From NCBI RefSeq assembly GCF_050948215.1, contig NC_135153.1, forward strand, positions 12,490,058-12,554,057: DNA of 64,000 nt, written 5' to 3'. Shown here in pieces: positions 1-11,334 of this stretch. Below the pieces are notes generated by a model that was not told the origin of the DNA, did no database searches, and saw only the letters and a program-made list of their open reading frames with translations. Numbering within the stretch: position 1 is the first letter of the stretch; the number at the start of each line of letters is the position of its first letter. A program made the position numbers and the translations under genes. Source of the stretch: Halictus rubicundus. Its lineage: Eukaryota; Arthropoda; Insecta; Hymenoptera; Halictidae.

Positions 1-1130
1 GGGTATCGTTGTCTCGCGTCCAGAAACACCGTTGAATCGTTCACAGGGCGGAAAACCGGAAACGGGGGCGTGACGGCCACGGCACCGTGTCCGCAAACGA
101 CATTATAATCGCCGGGAGGATTTTTCGTGGTCGTTTAGAGTGTTCTGCCCGCCCTAATCTCGAACGGTCGGCCTGTGGTCGTGGCGAACCTCGGCGACGA
201 ACGGTTGTCGACCGTTTTTAATCGACAGGAAATCGTTGTCTCGCGTACAAGAAGCCTGGTTAACGAAATGACAAAGAGGAACACGATGGGCGACACACTA
301 TGTTGTTCATAATTGCGAGGGGTGGCGGTTTCTTTCAATTTTTGGTTCTTCCGCTGTGGTATCTGTTGAAACAGCATAATTCCTTTGCTTTGCTTCTTCG
401 CTGGATTTTCTCGAAAGCAGAATGAGACTGTAAAATTTTGCAAGTATTGCCAACAAGGGAGATCCAGCATCCAACTCGTTCATTAGTCGTATCATTCAAC
501 ATTTCTCGTATCCAAAATTGAGAAAACCTGCTGAACCGCCGAATCACCATATTTTTTCAGCGCGATACCCTTTCCGAAGGAGGGGTTGGTTACGAGAAAA
601 GCCATCAAGAGGAACATTTTCCAGGAGTCGCGAAGGGAAACGAATTTTTTCGTGGCCTCGCCCCTCCTCTGGGGCGAGTGATCGATCACTGACAAGTCCG
701 GTTGTTCGAAGATCGTCTAGAAAATCCGCTGGCCCCTTCGAACGGGTTTTTCGAAAGGAACGTAGGAGCAGCAGGCAAGCAGAGCATCTCGGATGCCAAA
801 ACGCGCGGGCACCGGCAGCAGCGGCCTGTGAAACTCTCGTAAATTGTCGATTCATTAGCGAACCGAGGGAAAAAGCATCCCCCGTGACCGCGAGCGGGCG
901 CTAGCCAGCCAGCGGGTGCTTTTTCCCTCAGACCACCCCCTCGAATATCGAATTAAACAAGCCGTGGCCAGGTCATGCCCGCGCCGCTCGCATTAACCCA
1001 GCTGTCCGCGTCCGTTTTCCTTCTTTTTCCCTTTTTGCCCCGTCTTTCCACGCTCCCTGGCTTTGCCCACTGTTCGCCTCACCCACACGCTCTGCCAACG
1101 ACCAAGCCACCCCACGGATCCAGAGGCTAT
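1..1130. other. Non-coding stretch, no gene seen
   Basis: No gene is recognisable. Several frames of 60-130 codons occur on both strands, but they overlap one another, have unstructured Arg/Ser-rich composition and match no family I know. Composition shifts from mixed to GC-rich towards 900. No transposon end or RNA gene was found. Confidence 0.6.
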
Positions 1131-1139
1131 CCTCTCTCT

Positions 1140-1180
<41 letters not shown>
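1131..1180. repeat. (CT)n microsatellite followed by (GC)5
   Basis: An almost pure CT tract of about 40 bases runs directly into a GCGCGCGCGC run. It creates spurious Ser-Leu repeat frames on one strand and Arg-Glu repeat frames on the other. Confidence 0.95.
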
Positions 1181-1181
<1 letters not shown>

Positions 1182-1406
1182 GCCAAAACAGGGTCAGAAA
1201 ACGACCAGCAGAATTTCGGGGAAAATTGCTCGCGGACCAACGAGACTCTTGTTTCGTCCTCCGGTGGCTGCGGGATAGTCTCGGACCGACTCTATTTTTA
1301 TGGGGTGGAGAAGGAGCCTGGATTCGTGGCATCGTGCAGTTGACGTCACGGAAGGAAAGAAAGTCCCTCGATCTTCGGAGCTGGAACGCTGTTTTATTTT
1401 ATCTGA

Positions 1407-2085
1407 GCTCCGGGGAGGCGTGACTTCGTGGCCCTCGTCTTCTAGGAAGCTTCTAGGGAACCGGGTCGGTTCTCCGTAGGGAAATTTTACCTTCACACAG
1501 CTTAGATTCTGATATTTCAAGAGACTGTACGTACCTTCGTTTTATTTTCATTGCTCAGTGTGCTCAAAGGGGGCGTGGCTTCGTGCCCTTCGACTTCTGG
1601 GATGCTTTCAGGGAGCTAAAACAGTGCTTCGTAGAACAATTTTACTCTCGTGTAGCTTAGGTTCTATATTTCATATAATTCTATCTCCTAGAGACCATAA
1701 GTATATACCATTAGTTTCTTTTCTTTGTACAGTGTGCTCTGAGGGGGCGTGGCTACGTGGCCTTCGACTTCCACAGAGCTATCAAGGAGCCAATATAGTG
1801 CTTCGTAAAACAATTTGACTCTCATGTAGCTTAGGTTCTATATCTCATGTAAATCTAGCTCCAAGAGACCATAAGTGTATACAATTACTTTCTTTACTTT
1901 TTACAGTGTGCTCCGGGGAGGTGTGGCCTCGTGGCTCTCGCCTTCTACGGAGCTTCCAGGGAACCAGAACAGTACTCCACGGAGCAATCGTTTCCTCTTA
2001 TATTCCATATTCCACAAAAACCCATCTTTAAGAGATCACAGCTGTCTACACTTGATAGTGATTGCATAAATCAATAAATAAAAAT
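1407..2085 (+). repeat. GGCGTGGC tandem array, cluster 1 (four units)
   Basis: Four diverged head-to-tail units have core motifs starting near 1417, 1572, 1746 and 1920, giving spacings of 155, 174 and 174 bp. Each unit runs: GTGCTC-type lead, GGGGGCGTGGCTTCGTGGC-like core, CTTCGACTTC, a GGAGCTTCCAGGGA-like block, a short hairpin (1625-1638, 1799-1812, 1973-1986), GTGTAGCTTAGGTTCTATAT, and AGAGACCATAAGT. A pyrimidine-rich stretch ending in CAG precedes units 2-4, for example at 1716-1733 and 1890-1907. The last unit ends in AT-rich DNA with an AATAAA near 2073. The same family recurs at 11.3-12.0, 32.0-32.8 and 59.4 kb, always on this strand. It could be a tandemly duplicated ncRNA, an exon-like module, or an unusual satellite. 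No coding potential is evident. Confidence 0.75.
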
Positions 2086-2089
2086 CGCA

Positions 2090-3577
2090 TCAAGTTTATA
2101 GATCTAACGGTCTGTCAAAGACTGCCAAGAAATTAAAATTGAATGAAATATCCTATCTTGAATCTTGCACAAAATTTTATATCTTATAATTTCAAGAATT
2201 TTTCGAGACACCATTGGCATGATGATGAAACAAATTCTTGAGATCAGGAAAAACGTGTGCACTCACCTGATTTTGTACGAACGTCGCCACTCTCCTCGTG
2301 GCTGCGTGTGTCGGTGAGGTGCCAACGTTTAAAAATCGAATGTGGGTCTCGATCGCCGGATACCCGATCGAACCTTGGGCAACTCGCACGCAACTCGGTG
2401 CCATCTGCGCTCGTTTCGCTGATAAAACGGGCGGCCCGGTCGCGTGACGTAATAATAATGGTCCTAATGTCTTCGGGCAGAAAACAGACGTGCTAGGACA
2501 AAAGACCGGCATGACGTTCCTGCGGTTTTGCGGGCGTCAGGCAGTCGTTCGTTTATGCGGCACCGAATTTTTGCGACCTCGGGCCATTTTTCGTCTGCCC
2601 TCGAACGGCTGCCCGAGTAAACTACAATAATCGGTTTCTGTACACGTTCGTTGGCGCAGTCCGGCCTTCGATATACGAGGAAACATGTGTCTTGATTTTA
2701 CCGCGAGGAGATATTATTTTCCGAGTGTTGACAAGAAAACGGCACAGAATATTGTGTTGGAAAAACGAATTATTTATCACCGTGTAAAGACGATGGAAGA
2801 AGTACGGCCACTCGAGGACGTCGGACCGAGGGAATAAAAATCGAAAAGCGTTTAGTATGGTCGTGTCGAGCGTAATTCGCTGTTCAGTCCGAGTCGTGCC
2901 GTTTTCCCGTAGAGGGGAATCGTGCGATCCGATGGGTCGATACGGGGTACGACGTCGGTTTAAAGAGACGACGTAAATCTTGCTCCCGTGGAAGACGAAG
3001 TGTTAACGTAACCGGCTACAACTAGATATTGTAATTCGTAGCAATAATAAGAGGCGGTGGTTGTTCGTCCGCGGCGGCGAGGCAGCGAAACGGTTGCCAT
3101 AAACGTCGGAATTCATTAAATGGCGGGCCCGAGACGGTCTGATTCCGTGGCCGTTTTCTCAAGGAGAGGCCCGCGAACCGTGACTATCTCGGATCGCGGT
3201 GGTCGCGTGGTACCATTTAACGAATGACGCACGATGCAACCGCCGCATTAGAGTAATTTAAACATTCAATTAACGCTCGAGGTGTATCATTATGCTGTCC
3301 GTCACCGCTAACAGATCTTTTTTCCGGGCGTGCACGTACCTATCTGACGGTTCAGTCCACGAGTTGGAAAACCGCCACGTCGGAGATCGCTATCCCCGTT
3401 GTTCTTCCCTCTCACGGTTTCCTGTTCTTTCCATCACGTTGTCACTATTTTATCCGAGATTTCACTCTTGACAAGCTTCGAAAACTGGTTCTCGCCGCGG
3501 CACCGAGCCGGCTCACCGAGCAAATTAATGAACCAACCGCGAGCTCCTAGAACGCTGCATCCGAATTACCTCGAAAA
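2090..3577. other. Non-coding stretch, no gene seen
   Basis: Mixed-composition DNA with only short unconvincing frames. No splice-bounded exon, RNA gene or transposon end could be supported. The right edge abuts the mariner element. Confidence 0.55.
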
Positions 3578-4840
3578 TATTAGAGGTACCCATAAGTAAT
3601 CAATTATTTGCAAAGAATTTGTTTTGCCTTTAGTTCTGTACCGACCGTTGAAGAGGACACACGCATTCTTTTACAGTTTTCGGTAAAGCAGCCTGTGTTC
3701 AAAATATTCTAAAAAGTATAATTTCTTGTTAGAACCCTGTAATAAAATGACGGCGTCCCTACCTTTCGAGGATCATATTCGTCATTGCGTACTTTTCCAT
3801 TTTCATGCGGGATTTAATGCAACGGTAACAACAAAGAAAATTTGCGATGTTTATGGAGATGTGTTGAAGGTCAACAAGTGTCAACGTTGGTTCAGAAGGT
3901 TTGCTGATGGTGATTATGATCTCTCTGACAGGCCTCGAAGTGGACGACCAGTTGAATTTGATAATCACTAAAATCTCTAGTGGAAGCTGATCCAAAATTA
4001 AGTATACAAGAATTATCGAGAAGCCTTGGGTCCACATGGTCAACTGTACAAAGGCACCTACACGAAATGGGAAAGGCATATAGGCAAGGAATATGGGTAC
4101 CGCATCAATTATCTGAGACCAACAAGAATATTCGTCGATCAATTTGCACTTGATTGCTATCCCGATTTCGTAGAGATCCATTTCTTAGCAGAATCGTTAC
4201 GGGAGATGACAAATGGATTCTTTGTGATAACATAAAGCGTTCCAAGCAATGGCTTTCTGCAAATCAAACCGCAGTAAACCTAGCTTATCATTTAGAAATG
4301 TGTCATTGTGCATTTGGTGGGACTGTCGTGGCATAATTCACTTTGAGTTGTTGAAACCTGGAGAAACAGTTACTGCTGAGTTGTACTGCCAGCAATTACA
4401 ACGGCTGTATTCAGAACTATTGAAAACGAGGGCATCTTTAATCCACAGAAAAGGTGTAATACTGCAAATTGACAACGCCCGGCCCCATACAGCGAAACTC
4501 ACTCAGGAAAAAATTAAAGAATTGCAATGGAAAGTTTTACCGCAACCCCGTACTCACCGGATATTGCTCCCTCTGACTATCATCTTTTCAGATCTCCGGA
4601 GCATTATTTAAGAAATAAAACATTCACTTCTGTAGAAGATACAAGAAGGCACCTTGAGTCATATTTTGCTACCGAACCCTGGATTTCTATAAGAGGGGAT
4701 TGAAAATTTGCAGGAAAGATGGCAAACTGTCCTTGATAATGATGCAGATTATATAATAAATTAAGAAATAAAAGCTTGAATTTACTACAAAGTTTGTTTT
4801 AGATTTCAAAATAATTGGTTACTTATGGGTCGCCCTAATA
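3578..4840 (+). mobile_element. Full-length but inactive mariner (Tc1/mariner) element
   Basis: The element spans 3580-4838 (1259 bp), flanked by TA duplications at 3578-3579 and 4839-4840. Its ends are inverted repeats of about 30 bp: the left reads TTAGAGGTACCCATAAGTAA and the right, reverse-complemented, TTAGGGCGACCCATAAGTAA. Length, TA target and an internal DD34D transposase place it in the mariner family. The coding region is broken by several frameshifts and a stop, so it cannot make its own transposase. Three deletion derivatives or fragments with the same ends lie at 30711, 35020 and 63662. Confidence 0.95.
3747..4764 (+). pseudogene. Mariner transposase pseudogene (DD34D)
   Basis: This is the remnant of a cut-and-paste transposase that would bind the element's inverted repeats and insert at TA. 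The chosen ATG at 3747 begins MTASLPFEDHIRHC, a typical mariner N-terminus. A helix-turn-helix segment follows, with KICDVYGD and WFRRFADGDYDLSDRPRSGR. After a frameshift near 3970 come the linker motif WVPHQL (about 4105) and an in-frame TGA at 4151. The catalytic aspartates are still encoded: VTGDDKW (Asp codon 4205), QIDNARPH (4471) and APSDYH (4575). They are spread over different frames because of shifts near 4300 and 4550. The last two Asp codons are 104 nt apart, one base short of the 105 expected for DD34D. Another shift near 4685 precedes the C-terminal IENLQERWQTVLDND and TAA at 4762. The 1018-bp span matches a protein of about 340 residues. It is clearly non-functional. Confidence 0.93.
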
Positions 4841-5723
4841 TTTCCGGAACATCTTCAATTCCCCCTAATATGTCTGACGTTTCCCAGAACACGTGGCTAA
4901 AATTTCGCAGCGCAAATTCAGCGGAAAAAGAGTTTCCGAATTTTTAATGATACCGCCCCGCAAAAAATTCGTAAACATGGACCGCGTGTGTATTAATCAT
5001 CGTACCAAGCTGCGCGGAAGTACGTCATTCCGAATCCGGCAAAAAAATTCACGAAGCCCATCCTCGAGGCGGCCCTCGGCTAGTTACACCGGTTCCTTCC
5101 GTTCGTTTGGCGCTCGGTTGCCGCTGAAAGAGGCGAATCCTGCGGCCGGAAGGATACTGCGGTGTCCTTTTCCACGCGCGGCATCAAGGTCACGCGATGT
5201 TCGCCGAAATTCCGACGGATTTCCGGCTGCGATCGGTTGCAAGCGCGAGCGCGCGCCCGCTTTTAAACGCTCTCGGGCCCGCCTGTTTCCGGGTGGCGCG
5301 GGCGCGCGCGTGTGTCGGACTGTTGCGAATTGCGGTCGCCGCGGAGGAAGTGGCGGAAACCGTGTTTCAAAAGCGGCGAAGAGAGACTCCTGCGGTTCCA
5401 CGCGTGTCCGTTCCCGCGAACAACCGTGGCCGCCCAGCCGAGCCGTCTGCCAACAGTTTTTTCGCTTTTGCTCCCGATCGTTGGCCGTTTCATAGTTACG
5501 GATTTCGAAGGATTTCGCGAAAATCCTCGACAGAGATGTCTGCGACTCTGCGGTCGCCCGGTCCGAGAGTTCTATTGTGCTCCGAGTTATTTGCGAGTCC
5601 AAGGGCCATACGTTCGTCCTTTGTATCGTGCTCCGATGTTAATTGAACGTTCCTTGAAACTCTCTTTCGGGAGGAGTTTCGTTGTTCGATGGACCCGTAT
5701 GCATTTACTGCGTTTAGACACTT
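4841..5723. other. GC-rich non-coding stretch
   Basis: CpG-rich DNA, especially 5040-5560. Overlapping frames of 149-200 codons on both strands have no recognisable domain and look like compositional artefacts. A CpG-rich promoter-like block is possible but no adjoining gene is visible. Confidence 0.5.
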
Positions 5724-5938
5724 TTAACACTAGGCTTACGGGATCCGTCGAAATGACCGGTTCTAATATTTTTATTAGAATCCATCTGACTCCATCTGCG
5801 TGGAGTTACTCAACAAATTTATTTCTTTAGGTATATATCATTTAAGAAATGGCTAAGAACTTGGATAGGCACCTTCTTCCTATTTTTCTAAAGTAGTGTA
5901 AAATACTCACTTTTAGTGCTCTGTAAACCTAGTGTTAA
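5724..5938 (+). mobile_element. TTAA-flanked MITE (piggyBac-like), copy 1
   Basis: TTAA at 5724-5727 and 5935-5938 flanks a 207-bp element. It starts CACTAGGCTTACGGGA and ends TGTAAACCTAGTG, imperfect inverted repeats of about 13-15 bp. Just inside the left end is a CCGTCGAAATGACCGG block that recurs in the other copies. It has no coding capacity. TTAA duplication suggests mobilisation by a piggyBac-type transposase. Relatives lie at 10086, 39267, 50628 and 62630. Confidence 0.8.
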
Positions 5939-6557
5939 AGTACAAGCGAACGTGTATAAACACTAATTATTAGAATGCGGATTTTATGAATTTACGGAGA
6001 AAATGAGTAAGTACAGTTTAAGACAGAAGAAAGTCTAAAATAATTGAAGAATCCAATTTTGTCTAAAATTTTGCATAAAATTTTGTATAGAATTTTGTAT
6101 ATAATTCTGGACCTACGATGTAACAGCGCAGATTATGGGACTTTGAGCTCGATAGTTCACATTCGACTGGCTCGTACGGGATTTTTGCAACTCGCAGGAT
6201 GCCAGAGCGTGCTCCCTCGCATAGCCAAGGGTGAGATCACAGTTTCCGCGAGAAACTATGACTTAATTATGCATCGTGACAGCGCGCAAACGTGACTCAC
6301 GGCGCACAGCGTTCTCTCGTTGCGCAAGCATGTACCGCGAGGGAAAACTCGAAGACTTTCACAAGCCTGCCGAACCCGGTCGACAAAGAACTAGCTTAAT
6401 GGGACGCCATGGAGGTGCACCATGGACAATGAAACGAGGCAAGAAGGTGTCACTTAAAGAAGAAGTCCGCCGGTTATGATAATCAGCAGTTTTCGCCCGG
6501 GCAAAAAGGTAGCGCCGAGGGAACGACGAGGATCGACCGAAAATTATAGGGTAGCGA

Positions 6558-6558
<1 letters not shown>
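5939..6558. other. Non-coding stretch, no gene seen
   Basis: The left part is AT-rich with repeated AAAATTTTGTATA-like pieces near 6055-6105, probably simple sequence. No supported gene or element. Confidence 0.5.

Positions 6559-6600
<42 letters not shown>
6559..6600. repeat. (CT)n microsatellite
   Basis: About 40 bases of CT repeat, interrupted once near the left end by a TTTC step. Confidence 0.95.
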
Positions 6601-6602
<2 letters not shown>

Positions 6603-7777
6603 GAACTAGGCGACCCATTAGCGACCGTCGAGTCACCGGAAAGCTGCTCAAAACTTTTTCCCCGCCTCGTGGTTCGAAGCAGGTAACGATATCCGCGCGC
6701 TAATCGATCGGACTTCCTCTCTCTTCTCGGACCCGAGAGAGAGCTGAATTAATCTAGCGGACCGTTTGTCCATTTGTTCGTGCGAAACTGCCCAAGTCGG
6801 GAAACTATGGGTTAGAAGATCTCCCCCGGATTTGTGGAGTGCAATTACAGTTCGGTAATTTAAGGGCTGCGTGAAATCGACCCTCGAGAACTACCAACCG
6901 AGGAGCATCGGCTCTTCGTCCTCTCCTGAAAAACAAGCACAAAACGGCACCGTCGCTAACGAGGAAATAAATGCCGGCCAATATCTCAGCTACGACAGCG
7001 CCACGCCTTCAACCCTCCGATAACAAGGGTATGAATTTTTCATTTAATAGTTCTCCGACCTGGCATCCAGCGGGACGCGATTCTCAGCAGCCATTTTGTT
7101 CCGCGCGCTCCTCCGCGAAGAAAACGATGCTGCGAACACGCTGCTCAATATTTACCGAATTCTTTTCTCTTCCTGAGCTGAAATTTTATCCATTTTCTTT
7201 ATCAGACCTTACACATTTTTTTATTTTTCTATGATCGTATTCTAATCGCCTAATTTCTAACACGTCCCACTCACTTTTTCTGCTCAGTAGGTTTAGTAGG
7301 TTAAATAAAAAGAACCAAAAGATCCATCGTATAATTATAGTTGAGAGATTGCCATCTAGAAAAGAGGACGGAGTGGAAGTACAGAGTATGAACGGAGCAA
7401 CCCTCGGAGCCATAATCGAGGGACAGAGAGGTTCCCGGAGCAATACGCCGCGCGCTTCTGCGGATCGGTGGCCGCGGTCGGTTCGAGCCAGGAAACGAAG
7501 TAATCCTCGCGATGCAGAGGATTTATTTTCTCGGTCGCATGTGCCAGAAGAGGCACGAGGGGGCGTCTGAGGGGGTCGTTTCGGCGACGCGACGCAAAAA
7601 CGTGGGCGCCGGCGCTACGCAGAGGGCGACACCGCCAAAGGCCCTGTTCCCGGTATTATTTTCGGCCGTGAGAGAAAAGACTCCCTTTCGCGCAGCCTTC
7701 CTCCCTTAATACGGCGAAATCCAAAACGACGAGATTTATCGGCGACAGAGCGAAGGGGGGACGAGCGAGAAACAGCG

Positions 7778-7780
<3 letters not shown>
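6601..7780. other. Non-coding stretch, no gene seen
   Basis: Mixed composition with short unrelated frames (60-87 codons). No domain, RNA gene or repeat family recognised. GC content rises from about 7440. Confidence 0.5.

Positions 7781-7826
<46 letters not shown>
7781..7826. repeat. (GA)n microsatellite
   Basis: A pure GA tract of about 46 bases. Confidence 0.97.
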
Positions 7827-7828
<2 letters not shown>

Positions 7829-8020
7829 CTAGCCGGGGCCCTAACCGGCCAAGTGTTGAATCTTTTTGATTGCTTCCGACAGAGCCGGCTGTCGTTGCCT
7901 TTGAAGGCTCGTCGATGAAGGATTATTCATCCGCGATGGATAATTCGGCCGCGTGGTAGGGGAACAACGCGAGGTTCTTTCTTTGTCCCGGTTCGCTGGA
8001 AGGGAGGGTTCTCTCTCTCT

Positions 8021-8072
8021 TTCGCGGCTTCTAGGGAACGAAGACTATGCTCCACAGTCTTGAACCCTCCGA
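8021..8072 (+). repeat. Possible solitary remnant of the GGCGTGGC array family
   Basis: The stretch GCGGCTTCTAGGGAACGAAG followed by ATGCTCCACAGTCTTG parallels the GGAGCTTCCAGGGAACCAGA and TACTCCACGGAGCA segments of cluster 1 (1950-1986). The GGCGTGGC core itself is not present upstream, so this could be chance or a decayed unit. Confidence 0.3.
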
Positions 8073-9204
8073 CGCTGTTTTCCCTGTTTTATTTTTATTT
8101 TTCGCTGGTTCGCGCGCGACACGTTCGTTACCGCGACAGTCATCGGACTCCGGCTCGATACTTCATTTTTATGGGGACGACTTTCCTCTTCTGGGCTTCC
8201 TCGTTCCGGAGTATTAGGCACTGGAATGTTTCTAGATCGTAGGTTCATGTATTCGCGGCTAATCGATCCGGGAAAAAATAACTAGCATTCGATCCAGGTC
8301 GCGGATAAATTCATGGAAACAAGAAGGAGGGCTCCCGTACCAGATGAATGCAAATACATATATCAAGAGGTTTGGCTCGAGCTCCTACTCGGTGTTGTCT
8401 GCTTATTTCACTTTATTCGGCCTCCTCAACTTGCTTCGAATGGAAACTCGCTGAAAACCGGGTCGAAAAGACCACCGGGTAGCTCATTATCTCGATCGAT
8501 GGAGTCGTAATCTAAATATAAGTTAATTCTGCGAATGATCGAAAATGAAGATGTTCGATGTTATCTGAAAATGAACGATCAACTTCCTGTATAACATAGA
8601 ATTTCCTTTTCAGCTTAGCAGAGACGAACAACGTGGATAGTTAATATTAAATTGTCCTGAAAGTTCGTTTCGGTTTCAATTAATGCATTCTGTGCAAATT
8701 CAGACTGGAGTTAATGAACCCATGATCATGTTCTTTTCAAATCCCTTATTTAACTCGTTGAGTGCCAGAGTAATGCTCATAAAAATCAGACAAGAGCAAA
8801 CCTACTTCCCAATGAAATTTGATTTACTTATAGATCGTAGTAAAACTTGATTTCCAAGTTTAGTACAAAATTCGGTCATAAATGAGTGACACTTAAAGTG
8901 TAAATAATATTAAACGTGCAGATTGCGAAGGAAACTTTTGCGACGACCGGATAGATTATGCTCGAAATTCTCGCCACGAGACTTGCAGGGCTAATTGGAT
9001 GTAAGATAATGTGTCATCGAGCAGAAATTCAGTTTGCGTTTTACGGGGTCTACGGGTGTACAGTTTACAAACAATTCCGCCGAATTTCGTTCCTTGAATC
9101 TCGGATCCGGATCGGTAATTGATTCGGAAAAAGCCACGCTGAGCGCAGAGGCGACGTTCACGCGGGGGGAAAGTAATTAAGAAATACTTTTCGAAGCGGG
9201 TATC
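8073..9204. other. Non-coding stretch, partly AT-rich
   Basis: The 8510-8940 part is AT-rich. A TTAA followed by CTCGTTGAGTGCC at 8750-8766 resembles the end of the TTAA-flanked element at 40886, but no matching right end is clear. No gene seen. Confidence 0.5.
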
Positions 9205-9224
9205 GGGGGGGGGGGGGGGGGGGG
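9205..9224. repeat. 20-base G homopolymer
   Basis: Twenty consecutive G residues are followed by AGGGAGGGGG. The run could form a G-quadruplex on the plus strand. Runs this long are also prone to sequencing error, so the exact length is uncertain. Confidence 0.9.
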
Positions 9225-9309
9225 AGGGAGGGGGCTTGACTGGAATTGTCAGCTCGGCCGCGATCTTCCTTTCGCCCGGTTCCAAGAAAGACGGGTAATT
9301 AACACTGCG

Positions 9310-9430
9310 CCGGACGGGCCAAGATGAAAACATAAAGCGACTTCCGTTCCGGTGGCCATTAATTGTCACGTGCATCGGCCGCCGATACACCGCGCCAGTA
9401 ACCGATCGGTTCGCTTTTTATCGATTTCTC
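9310..9430 (+). other. Duplicated non-coding element, copy 1
   Basis: Contains CAAGATGAAAACATAAAGCG, then CCGG and CATTAATTGTCACG, then CGCTTTTTATCGATTT. The same order of pieces recurs at about 13405-13505. The spacing between blocks is preserved, so this is a diverged duplicate and not a chance match. No coding frame is shared. It could be a paired regulatory element or the remains of an old repeat. Confidence 0.5.
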
Positions 9431-9780
9431 GTGCCGGGAATTTTTAATAGTGACACCCGGGTTCGGGGTACTCATGAATGGCGACCGCGAAACGATTTAT
9501 CCGTGTAATTAAGGGCCACGGCTGCTGCTTCTGCGCTTCTTCCTCTCTGTGCCCGCTGTCTCCTCTGATTCCGATTCCGATCCTGCGCACGGGAGCCGCC
9601 ATGTTACCGACGCGACGCGACCACGACGCTTCGACTAGTTATGCTAAATATCATCGCCTTTCGAGCGAACGCTAATTAATATTCGTTTCACCTCCGAACT
9701 ACTTCTGCGCCGACTTCTGCTTAGCGGATGTCGAAGCATTTTTGACATGAATTGGATGCTCTTTCTTTCTTTCGTGGATA

Positions 9781-9857
9781 GACTGAGGATTTTATGCATT
9801 AGAAACACGATTGTTAAGGAGATTGTTAATTTTTATTTTGCATACAAATCTGCAGTC
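9781..9857. mobile_element. Short MITE with GACTGCGGA-type ends, copy 1
   Basis: The left end is GACTGAGGATTTTATGCATT. The right end, reverse-complemented, is GACTGCAGATTTGTATGCA. These near-matching inverted ends bound a 77-bp AT-rich element. The family recurs at 20329, 27156, 31438 and 60891. No coding capacity; superfamily not assigned. Confidence 0.6.
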
Positions 9858-10085
9858 TGATCGTATGATTTCGTTGATTTGGCAAGTTCTTTGAACGTTT
9901 TTGTTTCAATTGAAAAATAGGAATTCAAGTGGGAAGTTCAATAGCGTCTAGAGAAATTTTCTACGCCTGTAAGGCAGTCATCAAGAGCCTTAGTTTTATT
10001 AATGCACACGTTCCCAGTTTTGCTTCGCACTTGCAAGAAGCATAGACTATTATTATCATTATTTGTTTGAGACACGTTTGTGTCT

Positions 10086-10266
10086 TTAACACTAGGTTTA
10101 CGGGACCCGTCAAAATGACTATTGAGATTGTGAAGATCAACAAATTTATTTCTTTAGGTACATATTATTTAAAGAGTGGCTAAAATCTTGGATAGGCACA
10201 TTCTCCTTAGTTTTATAAAGTAATGTAAAATACTCACTTTTACAGCTCCGCAAACCTAGGTGTGAA
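10086..10266 (+). mobile_element. TTAA-flanked MITE (piggyBac-like), copy 2
   Basis: TTAA at 10086-10089 is followed by CACTAGGTTTACGGGACCCG and an interior closely matching copy 1 (AACAAATTTATTTCTTTAGG, AAAATACTCACTTTTA). The right end CGCAAACCTAGGTGTGAA is decayed and has lost its TTAA. Confidence 0.75.
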
Positions 10267-10900
10267 ACATCAACTTAGGATAAGAGAATGCGTGGAAAAG
10301 GCGTCTCAATTTCGCTCTTCACCTGCAACAAAGCCAAACTAGTACTACTATTATTCATCCGTGATGCATCTCAGGCTTCGAATTTCAAGTTGAGGTAAGG
10401 GAATGCATTTTGAAGGCGTCTGGACGGGTCTCGCGCGTCCTCGACGCGCTCAGCGCGTCTGACAGGCTCAAATAGATTTATTAAAACCCGCGAGTCCAGT
10501 TTCGCCGGGCAAAAACCGGTGGAAAGAACCGTGTCCCCGTCGCGAACCGCCGATTTCCAGGGAAGCAACGAGGCGGTCGTAAAATCGATTCGGATTCCAG
10601 AGAAGGTATCGGTGGGTCCGGTGTTTGCCGGGGATCGATCGGGTCGCGTTCCACGGGCCGCGGACACCTTTCTCCCGCCATTACACCGCTCCGCTCGGAA
10701 GCCATTACACGAATAAAATTAGGCGAGCGGGACAGAGGGCGGGCAGCCACTTGGTTCGCGCGGCTTCTCTCCGACGCAACAAAACCGCGGGGATAAATCT
10801 TCGGGAAACGTAAGAAGCGGCCGTGGGCCCCGAGTACGTTCCTCATTCTCGATCCCCGATCAACAGCTGATTCGAGAAACCGTCGAAGAGGCACAGAGAA

Positions 10901-10902
<2 letters not shown>
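10267..10902. other. GC-rich non-coding stretch
   Basis: The 10380-10830 part is CpG-rich with overlapping long frames on both strands and no recognisable domain. No gene supported. Confidence 0.5.

Positions 10903-10940
<38 letters not shown>
10903..10940. repeat. (GA)n microsatellite
   Basis: A pure GA tract of 38 bases that generates spurious Ser-Leu repeats in minus-strand frames. Confidence 0.97.
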
Positions 10941-10945
<5 letters not shown>

Positions 10946-11334
10946 GACAAAAAAATTGATCCTCTCCGATTCCGAGTACCGGATCCGGCGCAGCATCCCC
11001 GTTTCCGATCGGACGATCGGTTCGCGGAACGGCGAATCGAAGCAAATTTACGATCAACCCTCGCCGACGATTCGTCCCCGGGAGCCAATGCGACGGGAGA
11101 AAGAAACGCGCGGAAAAAGGATCGAACCTTCGTGTGCGTGCCGCGTCTCTTTCTCCGCCACCCTTATGCCTAATACATCGAGCACACTCGCGAACAAGCC
11201 CGCGCTTTTTACCCGGACCCACCTTTCTTTCCTTGTCCCGAGGCCGCGAGTCGTAGATTTCGTCTCCTGGAAAGGTGATCCGCTCCCGGAGATCCGACGA
11301 TATCTCGATCGATCGACGATTAACCGAGCGAAAC

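Noticed and set aside
1407..2085. Array cluster 1 as a coding gene with repeated protein domains
   Set aside because: Unit spacings of 155 and 174 bp do not keep one reading frame across units, and stops occur in all frames between units.
4893..5495. 200-codon plus-strand frame with Arg/Ser-rich protein
   Set aside because: Two other plus frames and a 172-codon minus frame are open over the same CpG-rich DNA; no domain is recognisable.
6992..7010. Reverse-strand match to GGCGTGGC (GCGCCACGCCTTC)
   Set aside because: Only the 8-base core matches, with none of the other shared blocks, so it is probably chance.
7475..7485. GGTTCGAGCC, a perfect pol III B-box match
   Set aside because: No A box or tRNA cloverleaf can be drawn upstream at the right distance, so a tRNA gene is not supported.
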